NCBI RefSeq assembly: GCF_022749195.1
Contig: NZ_CP094226.1
Span: 1,452,001-1,516,000 of the forward strand
Origin: Streptococcus oralis
GTDB taxonomy: Bacteria; Bacillota; Bacilli; Lactobacillales; Streptococcaceae
Direction: 5' to 3'
DNA length: 64,000 nucleotides
A model generated the notes under the pieces. The model made no database searches, was not told the DNA's origin, and saw nothing but the letters and a program-made list of their open reading frames with translations. Below, in pieces: positions 1 through 8,961 of this stretch. The position numbers were made by a program, and so were the translations under genes. Numbering within the stretch: position 1 is the first letter of the stretch; each line of letters opens with the position of its first letter.

Positions 1-83
1 TTTTATTGCTGTATTTTAGTTGGAAAGCTCAAACGAGCCATTGATGATTCTCATCAGTGACTATGGCTTGTTATTAGAAAAGA

Positions 84-446
84 CTATAGGTTGATCCCCT
101 TCTCACGGAGATTAGCCAGACACTCCTCATAGTATTCTGCATCATGTTCACTATAGATGGGCTTGCCTAGCTTCTCCTCGAGTAAGTCTTGATACGGAGG
201 ACAGGTCTTACCACGGTAGTTCTTGTCCAGCCACTCTGGACTGACATTGTAGCCACGGATTGCCATCTCCTCCATGATCAAGCGATGATAAGCATAGAGT
301 TGATAGGGCGAGTGAGTAAAGACATAGTCCACCGTCGCATGCTTTCTCCCCCAGCCATTGCCACGCAATGCGCAACACTCTCGATGCTGCCCCAAAAGTT
401 GCGGACGGGGAAGTTGTGAAATCAAATCCTCATGCCAAAGTCTCAT
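84..446 (-). CDS. pyrimidine dimer DNA glycosylase-like protein (TIGR02328 family)
   Basis: A 120-residue protein. Its N-terminus (MRLWHEDLI, then QLLGQHRECCALRG) and the following helical part (LYAYHRLIMEEMAIRGYNVSPEW) resemble the T4 endonuclease V / pyrimidine dimer glycosylase fold (Pyr_excise family), in which an N-terminal helix and early residues do base-excision chemistry at UV dimers. The Streptococcus members are short and have not, to my knowledge, been shown to cut dimers, so the activity is inferred. The start is supported by a GGAG six bases upstream. It overlaps the next minus-strand gene upstream by 17 bases, so the two are probably co-transcribed. Confidence 0.7.
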   Translation of the reverse strand: MRLWHEDLISQLPRPQLLGQHRECCALRGNGWGRKHATVDYVFTHSPYQLYAYHRLIMEEMAIRGYNVSPEWLDKNYRGKTCPPYQDLLEEKLGKPIYSEHDAEYYEECLANLREKGINL

Positions 447-834
447 GGGAGTCTCCTTTCAGTAAAGTCGAATGTTGCAAGTAACTATTTGGATAGCGAT
501 CAAGCAAGTCTAGAGTTTTAGCGATCAAGTCTTCCTTGGAAGCCTGACCAAAGCGGTAGCGATCCAGTAAGAGCATATAGTCTTTGCGCTCAGCATCTGT
601 CGCTTTCTTTTTGAAATAGCCCCAAACATGCTGAAAGGCATTGCAAACCTGACCCCTGTGTTCTGGGATTTGACAGGCACGATCAATCATCTCTTGAACC
701 TGACTCAGCTCCACCTCTTCATTCTTCAAGTATTGGCGAATCTCATTGTAAATATTACTGGAATGGCTCAAAACGAGATATTTGTTTCTAGCCCATAGTT
801 GTTGGCACTGGGATTTTTGATTAGTTTGTTCCAT
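430..834 (-). CDS. YbgA/DUF1722 family protein
   Basis: A 134-residue soluble protein with the DUF1722 (YbgA) pattern: the opening LWARNKYLVLSHS, followed by an all-helical body and a YLLLDRYR-like segment (YMLLLDRYRFG). In other bacteria this domain stands alone or is fused to DUF523. Its molecular function is unclear, although it often lies near photolyase or DNA-repair genes. Here it overlaps a pyrimidine-dimer-glycosylase-like gene, which fits a loose DNA-repair association. The start has GGAG five bases upstream. The family call is fairly secure; the role is not known. Confidence 0.7.
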   Translation of the reverse strand: MEQTNQKSQCQQLWARNKYLVLSHSSNIYNEIRQYLKNEEVELSQVQEMIDRACQIPEHRGQVCNAFQHVWGYFKKKATDAERKDYMLLLDRYRFGQASKEDLIAKTLDLLDRYPNSYLQHSTLLKGDSHETLA

Positions 835-944
835 GTTTCTCCTTACTTTCTATCAGTTTCCAGGAAATATGGAAACAAAGTTTTGTCTAAACCTCTTTCA
901 AAAAATGTATTATTATTTCTATTTTATCATAATTCTATAAAAAT

Positions 945-968
945 CACTCGACCTGAATAGATCGAGTG
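945..968 (-). terminator. intrinsic terminator after the AbiH-like gene
   Basis: Seven-base stem CACTCGA/TCGAGTG (945-951 with 962-968). On the minus strand it is followed by ATTTTTATAG. It lies about 70 bases beyond the stop of the AbiH-like gene. Confidence 0.55.
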
Positions 969-1035
969 GGGTAGAATTATTTTTAAATAAGATTTTATAA
1001 TAGTATTCTATAACTTCAATTACTTTGTGACTATA

Positions 1036-2208
1036 TTAAGGTAGTAGCACTTTTTCCATGCCAATCTTGTCATCACTTTTTACAAATACAACATTTCGTT
1101 TCCCTGTTAATTCTACTAGTTTTTCTTTACCAAGGATGATTGCGAGATTCTTAATAATTGAACGTTTAGCTACATCATCGTAATAAGTAAAAATAAATCG
1201 ATAAGGATACTCACCTTTCTTTGCTAATTCAAAACATTTTTGAAATATTTCTTTATCCAAAGGGTCTACTGAGTGACCAAAAATAACAATGTTTTTCGAA
1301 ACTGGAACTCTAGTCGGAACAGCACGCCCTAAAACAGAAGTATTTTTTACAGTATAATTTCTCTTAATAAAAAATTCTTCAAATTTATTTCCTGTTTCTT
1401 TGACAACTCGTTGATAATATTTCTGATAAGGTATCAAATCACTGTTGACATCATTTTCCTTATCCTCAATTCCAAAGACCATGGTATTGATCCTATTAGG
1501 TTGTCTATCTAAATCAATTCGCCCATGTATAAAATGAGTTTTCTCCTCAAAAGTTCCAAAGAGATGGCTCGATGTGTTGGTATAATTAAAGTTTAGGACA
1601 GAAGAATTTGACAAATCCGATATTGCATCTAGGGCTGTTGGTCTTACTTCAATTTTTCGAACTTCAAAGTCTAAATAATCCAAATATGACAGATAGATTT
1701 CTAATAGTTCAATTAATAAATCAAGTTCCTTGATGAAGATATTGTTAAGTGCCTCTATTAGCAGCTCTTTTTCGTTGTTGTCGAATGCTAGCGTATCGTT
1801 TTTTTCTTCAGCTATTTTAACTATGTAATGTTTTGCATTGTAATTACTAATATCTAGTAAGTGATTATCAAATTCAGGTTTATCAGCAAGGCCATAACAC
1901 TCAAAGAACACTTTACTATTTTCTTTGAAATACATCATTCCATCCGCAAGTCGAGAAATCATGATTTCAAGGTTAGACCAGTTTTCTCCCAGAGTATCTT
2001 TGTTTTCATTAATAAATTTCAAATACAAATTATCCTTATAATTGGACAACTTAATTTTTTTATACTGTTTAATAAATCTTCTAAAGTTTACTATGTATTT
2101 CTTTCTTGAATTTAAATCATTAGTAAATTCAAGAAATTCTTCATACTTCGTTTTTCGCCCCATTGCAATATCAAATCCATTACCTAAAATTAAAATTGTA
2201 TCTGCCAT
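1036..2208 (-). CDS. AbiH-family abortive-infection protein
   Basis: A 390-residue protein that opens with the AbiH signature ILILGNGFDIAMGRKTKYEEFL, a nucleotide-binding-like strand-loop. It also carries the late IVIFGHSVDPLDKEIF block, where AbiH proteins have a conserved GHS. AbiH was first described as a phage-resistance factor in Lactococcus; its biochemical action is unknown. The start has GGAG five bases upstream. The gene is clearly more AT-rich than its neighbours, with many AAA, ATT and TTT codons, which suggests transfer. The helicase gene upstream ends only about 50 bases away on the same strand and may share its transcript. A hairpin terminator follows the stop. Confidence 0.8.
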   Translation of the reverse strand: MADTILILGNGFDIAMGRKTKYEEFLEFTNDLNSRKKYIVNFRRFIKQYKKIKLSNYKDNLYLKFINENKDTLGENWSNLEIMISRLADGMMYFKENSKVFFECYGLADKPEFDNHLLDISNYNAKHYIVKIAEEKNDTLAFDNNEKELLIEALNNIFIKELDLLIELLEIYLSYLDYLDFEVRKIEVRPTALDAISDLSNSSVLNFNYTNTSSHLFGTFEEKTHFIHGRIDLDRQPNRINTMVFGIEDKENDVNSDLIPYQKYYQRVVKETGNKFEEFFIKRNYTVKNTSVLGRAVPTRVPVSKNIVIFGHSVDPLDKEIFQKCFELAKKGEYPYRFIFTYYDDVAKRSIIKNLAIILGKEKLVELTGKRNVVFVKSDDKIGMEKVLLP

Positions 2209-2258
2209 ATTTTCTCCCTTTGCTTTTTTATTTTCTAGCGGGGTATATTTTACCTCCC

Positions 2259-4892
2259 CTACTCCAACCGGTTTTTAACCTTCTTCTTAGTCAAGGTACG
2301 GTCGTTTTGATTGGAGAGAGCTTTGATACGAGCTTCGAGAAGGGTTTTCCGTCCGGCCTCTGTTCGTGTATATACGAGGTGATAGCGTCCGATAGTTGGC
2401 CTCAGAAAGTCGAGGAATTTCTGTGCTTCTTCCTTGCGCTTGTCAAAAAGACTAGGCACGACATAGTAAGGTGACTGACCTTGTCGGACTTTCTCTGCCT
2501 TCAAGAGATAGCGCTGGTTATCCACTGGAGCAAAGAACTCTCCCACAGTCTGCGCAAACAGCTCCTTGTCCCTCATGTTTCCTCCCTTGAGATAGGCGAA
2601 AACCATGTAGTTTTCCTTGTCCTCCTCTACCTGAACACGGGATTGATCATCCGTTAGATGCCCCGAATCTAGCAGAGCCTTTCGGATCTGCTCACCCAGA
2701 GATTGCAAACATTTATAGGGACTATTATAGCGGAGGTAGCGCCAAGATGCAAAGACCAAAAAAAGGAGACAGGCTACCGTAAGCCACCAAACACCGATCA
2801 GTCTTAGTCTAAATAGCAAAACCAACAAATCCACTGCCAACAAGAGCAATGACATGCGAACCCATTTTAATGCATCAAGCAAGAGAATGACTGGGATCTT
2901 CTGTTTTTGAGTTGCGACTTCTGTAACTATCTCGAACTGATCCGCTACGACAAGAGCTTCCTGCCATTTTAGTCTCAAGCCTGCTCGATCCTTGGAGAGA
3001 CTCTTAACTCGCTCATTGTACTCACTAATTTGCTTTTTCTTAAAAGGGGGCTTTGGAAAATCCAAACGATCCAAACCGGTCTCAATACTCTCCTGATTAT
3101 AGGCCAATCCAAGAAAATGCTCCATCCGTCGCGACAAGGTCTGCAGATCTTGATTGCTCTCTGGTCTAGGCTCCTCACCAGGAAAAGTGATAAGCGCTTG
3201 CGCTTGAACGGCTACCAGATGCCAGATGTTGCTGGTCTTTTCTGGATGTCCCGGCCAGATACGAATGGCACGCCCGCGCATCTGGTTACTCAACATAAAG
3301 CTCCCCACAAAGCTTCCGAGGATTAGGGAATTAACACAAGGAGCATCCCAACCCTCTCCGAGGAGAGATTTGGTTCCGACTAGGACTTGAATCCGCCCTC
3401 GTTGAAAAAACTCCGTCACTGCCGCTACGATTCCCTTAGCTGAGCTCGGAAAACCAACCTGCACATAATCTTTTGGATCCAAGTGACCAATAGATGAGAA
3501 ACTAAGAGGAATCTGAGGCAAGAGCTCCTTCAACTCTACTGCCACATCGGTAGGCAAAATAACGACACTACCTGACAAGACAGCCAAAGACACAGGTATC
3601 TCTTGCTCCTGAGCTTTTCGACGAATGCTTTCAAAATAAGGGAGAACCCCCAACTGAGAAATGGTTGCTTGATCATCTCCCAGATAGGTGGCAAAATCCT
3701 TGCGAATATAGTCAGCTAGTACTAACTGTCTCAGTTCCTGACCTAGACTCTCATACTCTATCAAGAAGATATCGGCAATGGCAGACAACTTCCCCAGAGA
3801 TTGGGTTAAAAGCTGGTCAGAAGCCTTAGACTTAACCAGATAAACCTGACGTTTTTCCACCAACCCACGCGCCTTCAAGTCAACCTCTAACTTTTTCCTA
3901 TATCCATCTGGATCCTCATACCAATCTGGTGTCTGATAGAGTATGCTCTGCAACAGCGTCTCCAACCAGTAGGAGGTCAATGCTGGAAGCTTCTGGGTTC
4001 CCAGTAAATTTTGCAAAGAGGGAGGAATCGTTAACCCCTGAGAATGCATATAAATCAACATAGCAGACAAGTACTTGGGATCTTCTAAGAGCAAATCAGA
4101 TGAAATATCCCCTTTGAGGACCTTAGACCCTGCTACAAATGTTTGAAAATCAGGATCGACTATAAGGTGATGAATATAGTCCCACTTAGTCTCCTCAAAC
4201 CGTTTGAGACGTTCCGCCTCTTCAGATGTTGGTGAACACATATAGACAAAATCCTGATGAGGGCAAAGAGTGTCTTCCTTTACTAGTTCAGGTACCGTGA
4301 TTTCTTGATCGATCTCCCCGCACATTCGGATATAGCGTTCCCAGAGTTCTGGCTCGCTGTCATATGGCGGTGTCGCTGTCAGGGAGATGACTTGCAGCGG
4401 TTCATACTGCTTGCGAAAGGCTTCCAGACTTTTCCACCATTCATTACGCAGGTGGTGGCATTCGTCCAAGCAAAGAGTCGCAACTTTCTGAGCTCTTAGG
4501 CTTGCAAGCAAATCAAACCCCACAAAATCCTCTGCTTCACCATCTTCTTGTGATTGCAGTTGGTTCATGGCACTATGAAAAGCCTGATAGGTCACAATCG
4601 TTAATGCCTTCATCTCCTTTAAGTTTTGGGAAACGAGGTCTGAAAGCCTCTGACCTTCCTCTAGAAAAGCAGTTTGGATCCTATCTACCCATTGTTCACG
4701 AATGGTGACAGTCGGAACTAAGATGAGGGCTGGGTTGCCAAAACGAGCGATTAGCTCGATACCAATGGTGGTCTTTCCAGACCCTGGAGCCGCCACTAGA
4801 TGAACATGACCGTCTGCTTGATAGTCCTGAAAACGATCCAAGACCTGTTTTTGATATTGGCGCCAGCTTCCTTTAAAGTTTAAACCTAACAT
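2259..4892 (-). CDS. SF2 DEAD/DEAH-like helicase with C-terminal membrane segments
   Basis: An 877-residue protein counted from the ATG at 4892, which has GAGGGG four bases upstream. An in-frame ATG at 4931 lacks a well-placed ribosome site. Superfamily 2 helicase motifs are clear: Walker A APGSGKTT (about 35-42), DECHH Walker B (142-146), SLTATPP motif III (169-175), a second RecA-like lobe with VGTKSLLGEGWDAP, and motif VI QMRGRAIR (536-543). Unusually, two hydrophobic stretches follow (about 667-694 and 698-715) before a basic, lysine-rich C-terminus of about 160 residues. It may be a membrane-tethered nucleic-acid translocase. Its place directly upstream of an AbiH gene suggests a possible defence role, but that is inference. 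Confidence 0.72.
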   Translation of the reverse strand: MLGLNFKGSWRQYQKQVLDRFQDYQADGHVHLVAAPGSGKTTIGIELIARFGNPALILVPTVTIREQWVDRIQTAFLEEGQRLSDLVSQNLKEMKALTIVTYQAFHSAMNQLQSQEDGEAEDFVGFDLLASLRAQKVATLCLDECHHLRNEWWKSLEAFRKQYEPLQVISLTATPPYDSEPELWERYIRMCGEIDQEITVPELVKEDTLCPHQDFVYMCSPTSEEAERLKRFEETKWDYIHHLIVDPDFQTFVAGSKVLKGDISSDLLLEDPKYLSAMLIYMHSQGLTIPPSLQNLLGTQKLPALTSYWLETLLQSILYQTPDWYEDPDGYRKKLEVDLKARGLVEKRQVYLVKSKASDQLLTQSLGKLSAIADIFLIEYESLGQELRQLVLADYIRKDFATYLGDDQATISQLGVLPYFESIRRKAQEQEIPVSLAVLSGSVVILPTDVAVELKELLPQIPLSFSSIGHLDPKDYVQVGFPSSAKGIVAAVTEFFQRGRIQVLVGTKSLLGEGWDAPCVNSLILGSFVGSFMLSNQMRGRAIRIWPGHPEKTSNIWHLVAVQAQALITFPGEEPRPESNQDLQTLSRRMEHFLGLAYNQESIETGLDRLDFPKPPFKKKQISEYNERVKSLSKDRAGLRLKWQEALVVADQFEIVTEVATQKQKIPVILLLDALKWVRMSLLLLAVDLLVLLFRLRLIGVWWLTVACLLFLVFASWRYLRYNSPYKCLQSLGEQIRKALLDSGHLTDDQSRVQVEEDKENYMVFAYLKGGNMRDKELFAQTVGEFFAPVDNQRYLLKAEKVRQGQSPYYVVPSLFDKRKEEAQKFLDFLRPTIGRYHLVYTRTEAGRKTLLEARIKALSNQNDRTLTKKKVKNRLE

Positions 4893-4987
4893 GATACCCC
4901 TCATTCTATACCGTCTTTTTCTTATTCTCATTTTACCACACTTATTTCTCCAGTCAGATAATCCAGATAGTTTTTCTCTATAAAATA

Positions 4988-4996
4988 TGGTATAGT
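4988..4996 (+). promoter_or_regulatory. extended -10 promoter of the TVP38-like gene
   Basis: TGGTATAGT, an extended -10 (TGn plus TATAGT), about 29 bases before the ATG at 5025. No convincing -35 is seen. Confidence 0.45.
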
Positions 4997-5024
4997 AGAA
5001 TCATACTATCTATCAGGAGTTTAC

Positions 5025-5642
5025 ATGTCACAGGATAAGCAAATGAAAGCTGTTTCTCCCCTTCTACAGCAAGTCATCAATATCTCATCTATCGTCGGGG
5101 GAGTCGGCACCTTGATTTTCTGTATTTGGGCCTATCAGGCTGGAGTATTACAGTCCAAGGAAACACTATCGGCCTTTATCCAGCAAGCTGGGGTTTGGGG
5201 GCCACCACTCTTTATCTTTTTACAGATCCTACAAACCGTCGTTCCGATCATTCCGGGAGCTTTGACCTCAGTGGCTGGGGTCTTTATTTACGGCCACATC
5301 ATCGGGACTATCTATAACTATATCGGCATCGTGATTGGCTGTGCCATTATCTTTTACCTGGTGCGCCTCTATGGAGCTGCCTTTGTCCAGTCCGTCGTCA
5401 GCAAGCGCACCTATGACAAGTACATCGGTTGGCTAGATAAGGGCAATCGTTTCGAGCGGTTCTTTATCTTTATGATGATCTGGCCTGTTAGCCCAGCTGA
5501 CTTTCTCTGCATGCTGGCTGCCCTTACCAAGATGACCTTCAAACGCTATATGATTATCATCATTCTGACCAAGCCCTTTACCCTAGTGGTTTATACTTAT
5601 GGTTTGACCTATATTATTGATTTCTTCTGGCAGATGTTTTGA
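5025..5642 (+). CDS. TVP38/TMEM64 (DedA-like, VTT domain) membrane protein
   Basis: A 205-residue polytopic membrane protein. It has a first hydrophobic segment (about 18-40), the VTT-domain core with FLQILQTVVPIIPGALTSVAG (re-entrant PxxP-like region), then GYxxG-like and IGCAIIFYLVRLYG, and further membrane segments to the C-terminus. Proteins with this domain include DedA and TMEM41/VMP1-type lipid scramblases and transporters, so transport of lipid carriers or undecaprenyl phosphate is possible, but nothing here fixes the substrate. The start has AGGAG six bases upstream. The gene is transcribed alone and ends at a terminator shared with scrK. Confidence 0.8.
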   Translation: MSQDKQMKAVSPLLQQVINISSIVGGVGTLIFCIWAYQAGVLQSKETLSAFIQQAGVWGPPLFIFLQILQTVVPIIPGALTSVAGVFIYGHIIGTIYNYIGIVIGCAIIFYLVRLYGAAFVQSVVSKRTYDKYIGWLDKGNRFERFFIFMMIWPVSPADFLCMLAALTKMTFKRYMIIIILTKPFTLVVYTYGLTYIIDFFWQMF

Positions 5643-5652
5643 GAATAGAAAA

Positions 5653-5692
5653 ATCCGTTTGGTTTCCCAAGCGGATGTTTTGTTTGTTTTAT
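5653..5692 (+). terminator. intrinsic terminator between the TVP38-like gene and scrK
   Basis: Ten-base stem ATCCGTTTGG/CCAAGCGGAT (5653-5662, 5667-5676; one wobble), followed by GTTTTGTTTGTTTT on the plus strand. It lies between converging genes. Confidence 0.75.
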
Positions 5693-6576
5693 TTTGCGAC
5701 ACTCTTAGCAAGGACAAAGTTCCCAAGTGTGGCAGAACCATTTCCAGCAACTGCTGGAGTCACGATGTAGTCACGCACATCTGGTACTGGTAGGTATCCA
5801 TTGAGAAGAGCTGTAAATTTCTCACGCACACGGTCCAGCATGTGTTGTTGGGCCATAACCCCACCACCAAAGACGATGACGTCTGGACGGAACGTCACGG
5901 TAGCATTGACCGCAGCCTGAGCGATATAGTAGGCTTGAACATCCCAGACAGAGCTGTTGAGTTCGATGTTTTCGCCACGAACACCTGTACGAGCTTCTAG
6001 ACTTGGTCCAGCCGCAAAGCCTTCCAAACAACCCTTATGGAAAGGACAAACGCCGTTGAATTCTTTTTCAATATCCATTGGATGTTTAGCTACATAGTAA
6101 TGCCCCATTTCAGGGTGACCTACACCACCGATAAACTCACCACGTTGGATAACACCTGCACCAATTCCTGTACCGATTGTGTAGTAGACCAAGTTCTCGA
6201 TACGGCCGCCAGCATTGTTACGGGCAACTACTTCACCGTAGGCAGAGCTGTTTACGTCTGTGGTGAAATACATGGGTACATTAAGAGCACGACGAAGGGC
6301 ACCAAGCAAGTCGACATTTGCCCAGTGAGGTTTTGGAGTCGTTGTGATAAAGCCATAGGTTTTGGAGTTTTTGTCGATATCGATTGGACCAAATGATCCG
6401 ACAGCAAGCCCAGCAAGGTTATCGAATTTTGAAAAGAATTCGATGGTTTTATCGATCGTTTCGATAGGAGTTGTTGTAGGAAACTGTGTTTTTTCTACAA
6501 TGTTAAAATTTTCATCTCCGACAGCACAGACAAACTTTGTACCGCCCGCTTCTAAGCTTCCATATAATTTTGTCAT
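5689..6576 (-). CDS. scrK: ROK-family fructokinase
   Basis: Phosphorylates fructose released from sucrose 6-phosphate to fructose 6-phosphate. From the ATG at 6576 (AGAGG seven bases upstream) the protein has 295 residues; a longer in-frame ATG at 6615 has no ribosome site. It starts with the ATP-binding LYGSLEAGGTKF and carries the ROK signature around YYTIGTGIGAG and GGVGHPEMGH. The zinc-binding His/Cys cluster HKGCLEGFAAGPS follows. The C-terminal ATP-binding block is VIVFGGGVM. It lies downstream of scrA on the same strand, as in other streptococcal scr loci, and a hairpin separates the two genes. Confidence 0.92.
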   Translation of the reverse strand: MTKLYGSLEAGGTKFVCAVGDENFNIVEKTQFPTTTPIETIDKTIEFFSKFDNLAGLAVGSFGPIDIDKNSKTYGFITTTPKPHWANVDLLGALRRALNVPMYFTTDVNSSAYGEVVARNNAGGRIENLVYYTIGTGIGAGVIQRGEFIGGVGHPEMGHYYVAKHPMDIEKEFNGVCPFHKGCLEGFAAGPSLEARTGVRGENIELNSSVWDVQAYYIAQAAVNATVTFRPDVIVFGGGVMAQQHMLDRVREKFTALLNGYLPVPDVRDYIVTPAVAGNGSATLGNFVLAKSVAK

Positions 6577-6679
6577 GATAAACCTCTTATCTTTGTTTTC
6601 TCTATTATAGCACATTTTAAAGGGCTAGATTTCTCAATATTTTAGATTTTCCTCTGTAAATCTTACCATTCAAGCAAAA

Positions 6680-6704
6680 ACGAACAAACATGTCATTTGT
6701 TCGT
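6680..6704 (-). terminator. intrinsic terminator after scrA
   Basis: Nine-base stem ACGAACAAA/TTTGTTCGT (6680-6688, 6696-6704) with a T run on the minus strand (TTTTTGC). It sits between the scrA stop and the scrK start, so scrK is probably reached by readthrough or has its own promoter. Confidence 0.7.
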
Positions 6705-6734
6705 TTTGTTTTTAGATTTGATTCTTGAAGAGGA

Positions 6735-8621
6735 TTAGGCTTTCACTTCGATGATTGCGTCGCCCTTGACAACAGAACCGCTTGCGACTGGTGTCACAGA
6801 AGCGTAGTCTGCTGTATTGGTTACGATAACCATTGTTGTGTCGTCAAGACCTGCAGCAGCGATTTTATTTGAGTCAAAGGTTCCAAGAACATCACCAGCT
6901 TTGACCTTGTCGCCTTGAGCAACTTTTTGTTCAAAACCTTCACCGTTCATAGTTACCGTATCGATACCAACGTGAATCAAGATCTCAGCTCCATTTGCTG
7001 TCTTCAAACCATAAGCATGTCCTGTGGCAAAGGCGATCGATACTTCTGCATCAGCTGGTGCGTAAACCACACCTTGGCTTGGTTTTACAGCGATCCCTTG
7101 ACCCATTGCACCACTTGAAAAGACTGGATCATCAACATTCTCAAGAGCAACTACGTCACCAACGATAGGAGTTTGGATTGTTTCGTTTTGAGGAGCTACT
7201 GGAATGTTACCAGTTGTTTCTTCTTGAACCAAACGTTCTGTCGCAACTTCACTAGCAACTTCTTTTTCGTCCTCGTAACCAAACATGTAAGTAAGGGCAA
7301 AACCAAGAACGAATGATACAGCTACCATAAGAAGGTATTGGAACAATTGGCCATTCCCAACGTAAAGCATAGTACCAGGGATGATGGTGATACCATTACC
7401 TGTACCAGCAAGTCCAAGGATTGAAGCCAATCCACCACCGATAGCACCAGCGATCAATGAAAGGAAGAATGGTTTACGGAAGCGCAAGTTTACCCCGAAG
7501 ATAGCAGGCTCTGTAATACCGAGGAAGGCAGAAAGAGCAGCTGGGAAAGCAAGTGTTTTCAGTTTAGGATTTTTAGTTTTAACACCAACGGCAACTGTCG
7601 CAGCCCCTTGAGCTGTCATTGCTGCAGTGATGATAGCGTTAAATGGATTGACATGGTCAGCAGCCAACAACTGAACTTCAAGCAAGTTGAAGATGTGATG
7701 CACACCTGATACGACAATCAATTGGTGAACCCCACCGATGACCAAACCACCGAGACCAAATGGCAAGCCAAGAATGGCTTTTGTTCCGAGAAGGATGTAG
7801 TTTTCAACAACGTGGAAGACTGGTCCGATGACAAAGAGTCCAAGGATAGACATAACCAAGAGTGTCACGAATGGTGTCACCAGGAGATCCAAGACATCTG
7901 GAACCACCTTGCGAAGACCTTTTTCAAACTTGGCTCCGACCACCCCGATGATGAAGGCTGGAAGAACAGAACCTTGCAAACCAACAACAGGAATGAAGCC
8001 AAAGAAGTTCATAGCTGTTACTTCACCACCTGATGCTACTGCCCAAGCGTTTGGAAGCGAACCAGAAACCAGCATCATACCAAGGACGATACCAACGGCT
8101 GGATTTCCACCGAATACGCGGAAGGTTGACCATACAACTAAACCTGGTAAGATGATGAAGGCTGTATCTGTGAGGATTTGGCTGTAAATGGTAACATCTT
8201 CTGGAAGTGTGATTCCAAGAGCGTTCAAGAGACCACGAAGACCCATGAAAAGACCTGTCGCTACGATAACTGGAATGATTGGTACAAAGACGTCACCGAA
8301 AGTACGGATAGCACGTTGGAACCAGTTTCCTTGTTTAGCAGCTTCTGCTTTCATATCTTCTTTAGAAGATGTTGGCAAACCAAGTGCAACCACTTCGTCG
8401 TACATCTTGTTTACTGTACCAGTCCCAAAGATGATTTGGTATTGGCCTGAGTTAAAGAAAGCTCCTTGAACTTTATCCAAGTTCTCAATCACTTCCTTAT
8501 TGATTTTCCCTTCATCTTTGACCATGACACGTAGACGAGTCGCACAGTGGGCTACACTGTTGACATTTTCACGTCCGCCAAGGGCTTCGATGACTTTTTT
8601 TGCAATATCCTGATTGTTCAT
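6735..8621 (-). CDS. scrA: sucrose-specific PTS EIIBCA component
   Basis: Imports sucrose through the membrane while phosphorylating it to sucrose 6-phosphate. The 628-residue chain is the complete B-C-A fusion. The IIB domain has the phosphocysteine at Cys26 (HCATRLR). The IIC membrane domain spans about residues 105-460. After a linker comes the IIA (glucose family) domain, with GHAYGL and the phospho-histidine around residue 550 in LIHVGIDT. I chose the ATG at 8621 (AGGAG ten bases upstream); a TTG two codons earlier is an alternative. It diverges from scrB with operators between, and its product is the substrate of ScrB. Confidence 0.95.
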   Translation of the reverse strand: MNNQDIAKKVIEALGGRENVNSVAHCATRLRVMVKDEGKINKEVIENLDKVQGAFFNSGQYQIIFGTGTVNKMYDEVVALGLPTSSKEDMKAEAAKQGNWFQRAIRTFGDVFVPIIPVIVATGLFMGLRGLLNALGITLPEDVTIYSQILTDTAFIILPGLVVWSTFRVFGGNPAVGIVLGMMLVSGSLPNAWAVASGGEVTAMNFFGFIPVVGLQGSVLPAFIIGVVGAKFEKGLRKVVPDVLDLLVTPFVTLLVMSILGLFVIGPVFHVVENYILLGTKAILGLPFGLGGLVIGGVHQLIVVSGVHHIFNLLEVQLLAADHVNPFNAIITAAMTAQGAATVAVGVKTKNPKLKTLAFPAALSAFLGITEPAIFGVNLRFRKPFFLSLIAGAIGGGLASILGLAGTGNGITIIPGTMLYVGNGQLFQYLLMVAVSFVLGFALTYMFGYEDEKEVASEVATERLVQEETTGNIPVAPQNETIQTPIVGDVVALENVDDPVFSSGAMGQGIAVKPSQGVVYAPADAEVSIAFATGHAYGLKTANGAEILIHVGIDTVTMNGEGFEQKVAQGDKVKAGDVLGTFDSNKIAAAGLDDTTMVIVTNTADYASVTPVASGSVVKGDAIIEVKA

Positions 8622-8656
8622 TTGCAAAAATCTCCTTATAAAATTTTGTTCTTGTT

Positions 8657-8670
8657 TGAAAGCGATTTTA
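8657..8670 (-). promoter_or_regulatory. CRE- or ScrR-like operator near scrA
   Basis: TGAAAGCGATTTTA matches most of the LacI/GalR-family CRE pattern around a central CG. It lies between the scrA -10 and its start codon, where binding would block transcription. Confidence 0.5.
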
Positions 8671-8687
8671 TTCGCCCTACGACTATT

Positions 8688-8715
8688 ATTTTATCACGTT
8701 TCTAAAATATGTCAA
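8688..8715 (-). promoter_or_regulatory. scrA promoter
   Basis: On the minus strand, TTGACA (8715-8710), a 16-base spacer, then TAAAAT (8693-8688). A GCAAAACGCTTGACA operator-like sequence overlaps the -35 (8710-8724). Confidence 0.65.
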
Positions 8716-8891
8716 GCGTTTTGCAGAATTTTTTGTTCTCTTTCTTTTTCTCTGATTATTTTTGCTCGTTTTTGAGGGATATTCTCTTTTTCCTCAAAAA
8801 AATATCTTTATACTTGAGGAATCAAGGCTTTTATTTACATTTTCTTTCATTTTTTCGTGAAAATTTGCTAGATTTCCTTTACTTGATTTAT

Positions 8892-8930
8892 GGCAATCGT
8901 TTGACATATTTTTCTTTTTTTTAACATAAA
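8892..8930 (+). promoter_or_regulatory. scrB promoter with overlapping operator
   Basis: TTGACA at 8901-8906, 18 bases, then CATAAA (8925-8930). The operator-like GGCAATCGTTTGACA (8892-8906) covers the -35 and mirrors the one over the scrA -35. Confidence 0.5.
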
Positions 8931-8947
8931 AGACTTGCTTTTTTTGC

Positions 8948-8961
8948 CGAAAACGTTTACT
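8948..8961 (+). promoter_or_regulatory. ScrR/LacI-type operator upstream of scrB
   Basis: CGAAAACGTTTACT contains the perfect palindrome AAACGTTT (8951-8958). It lies downstream of the likely scrB transcription start and fits a repressor roadblock by the ScrR encoded after scrB. Confidence 0.6.

Noticed and set aside
1861..2474. Hydrophobic open frames antisense to AbiH and the helicase end
   Set aside because: The AT-rich strand gives Phe/Ile/Leu-rich translations on the complement; no ribosome sites and they overlap real genes.
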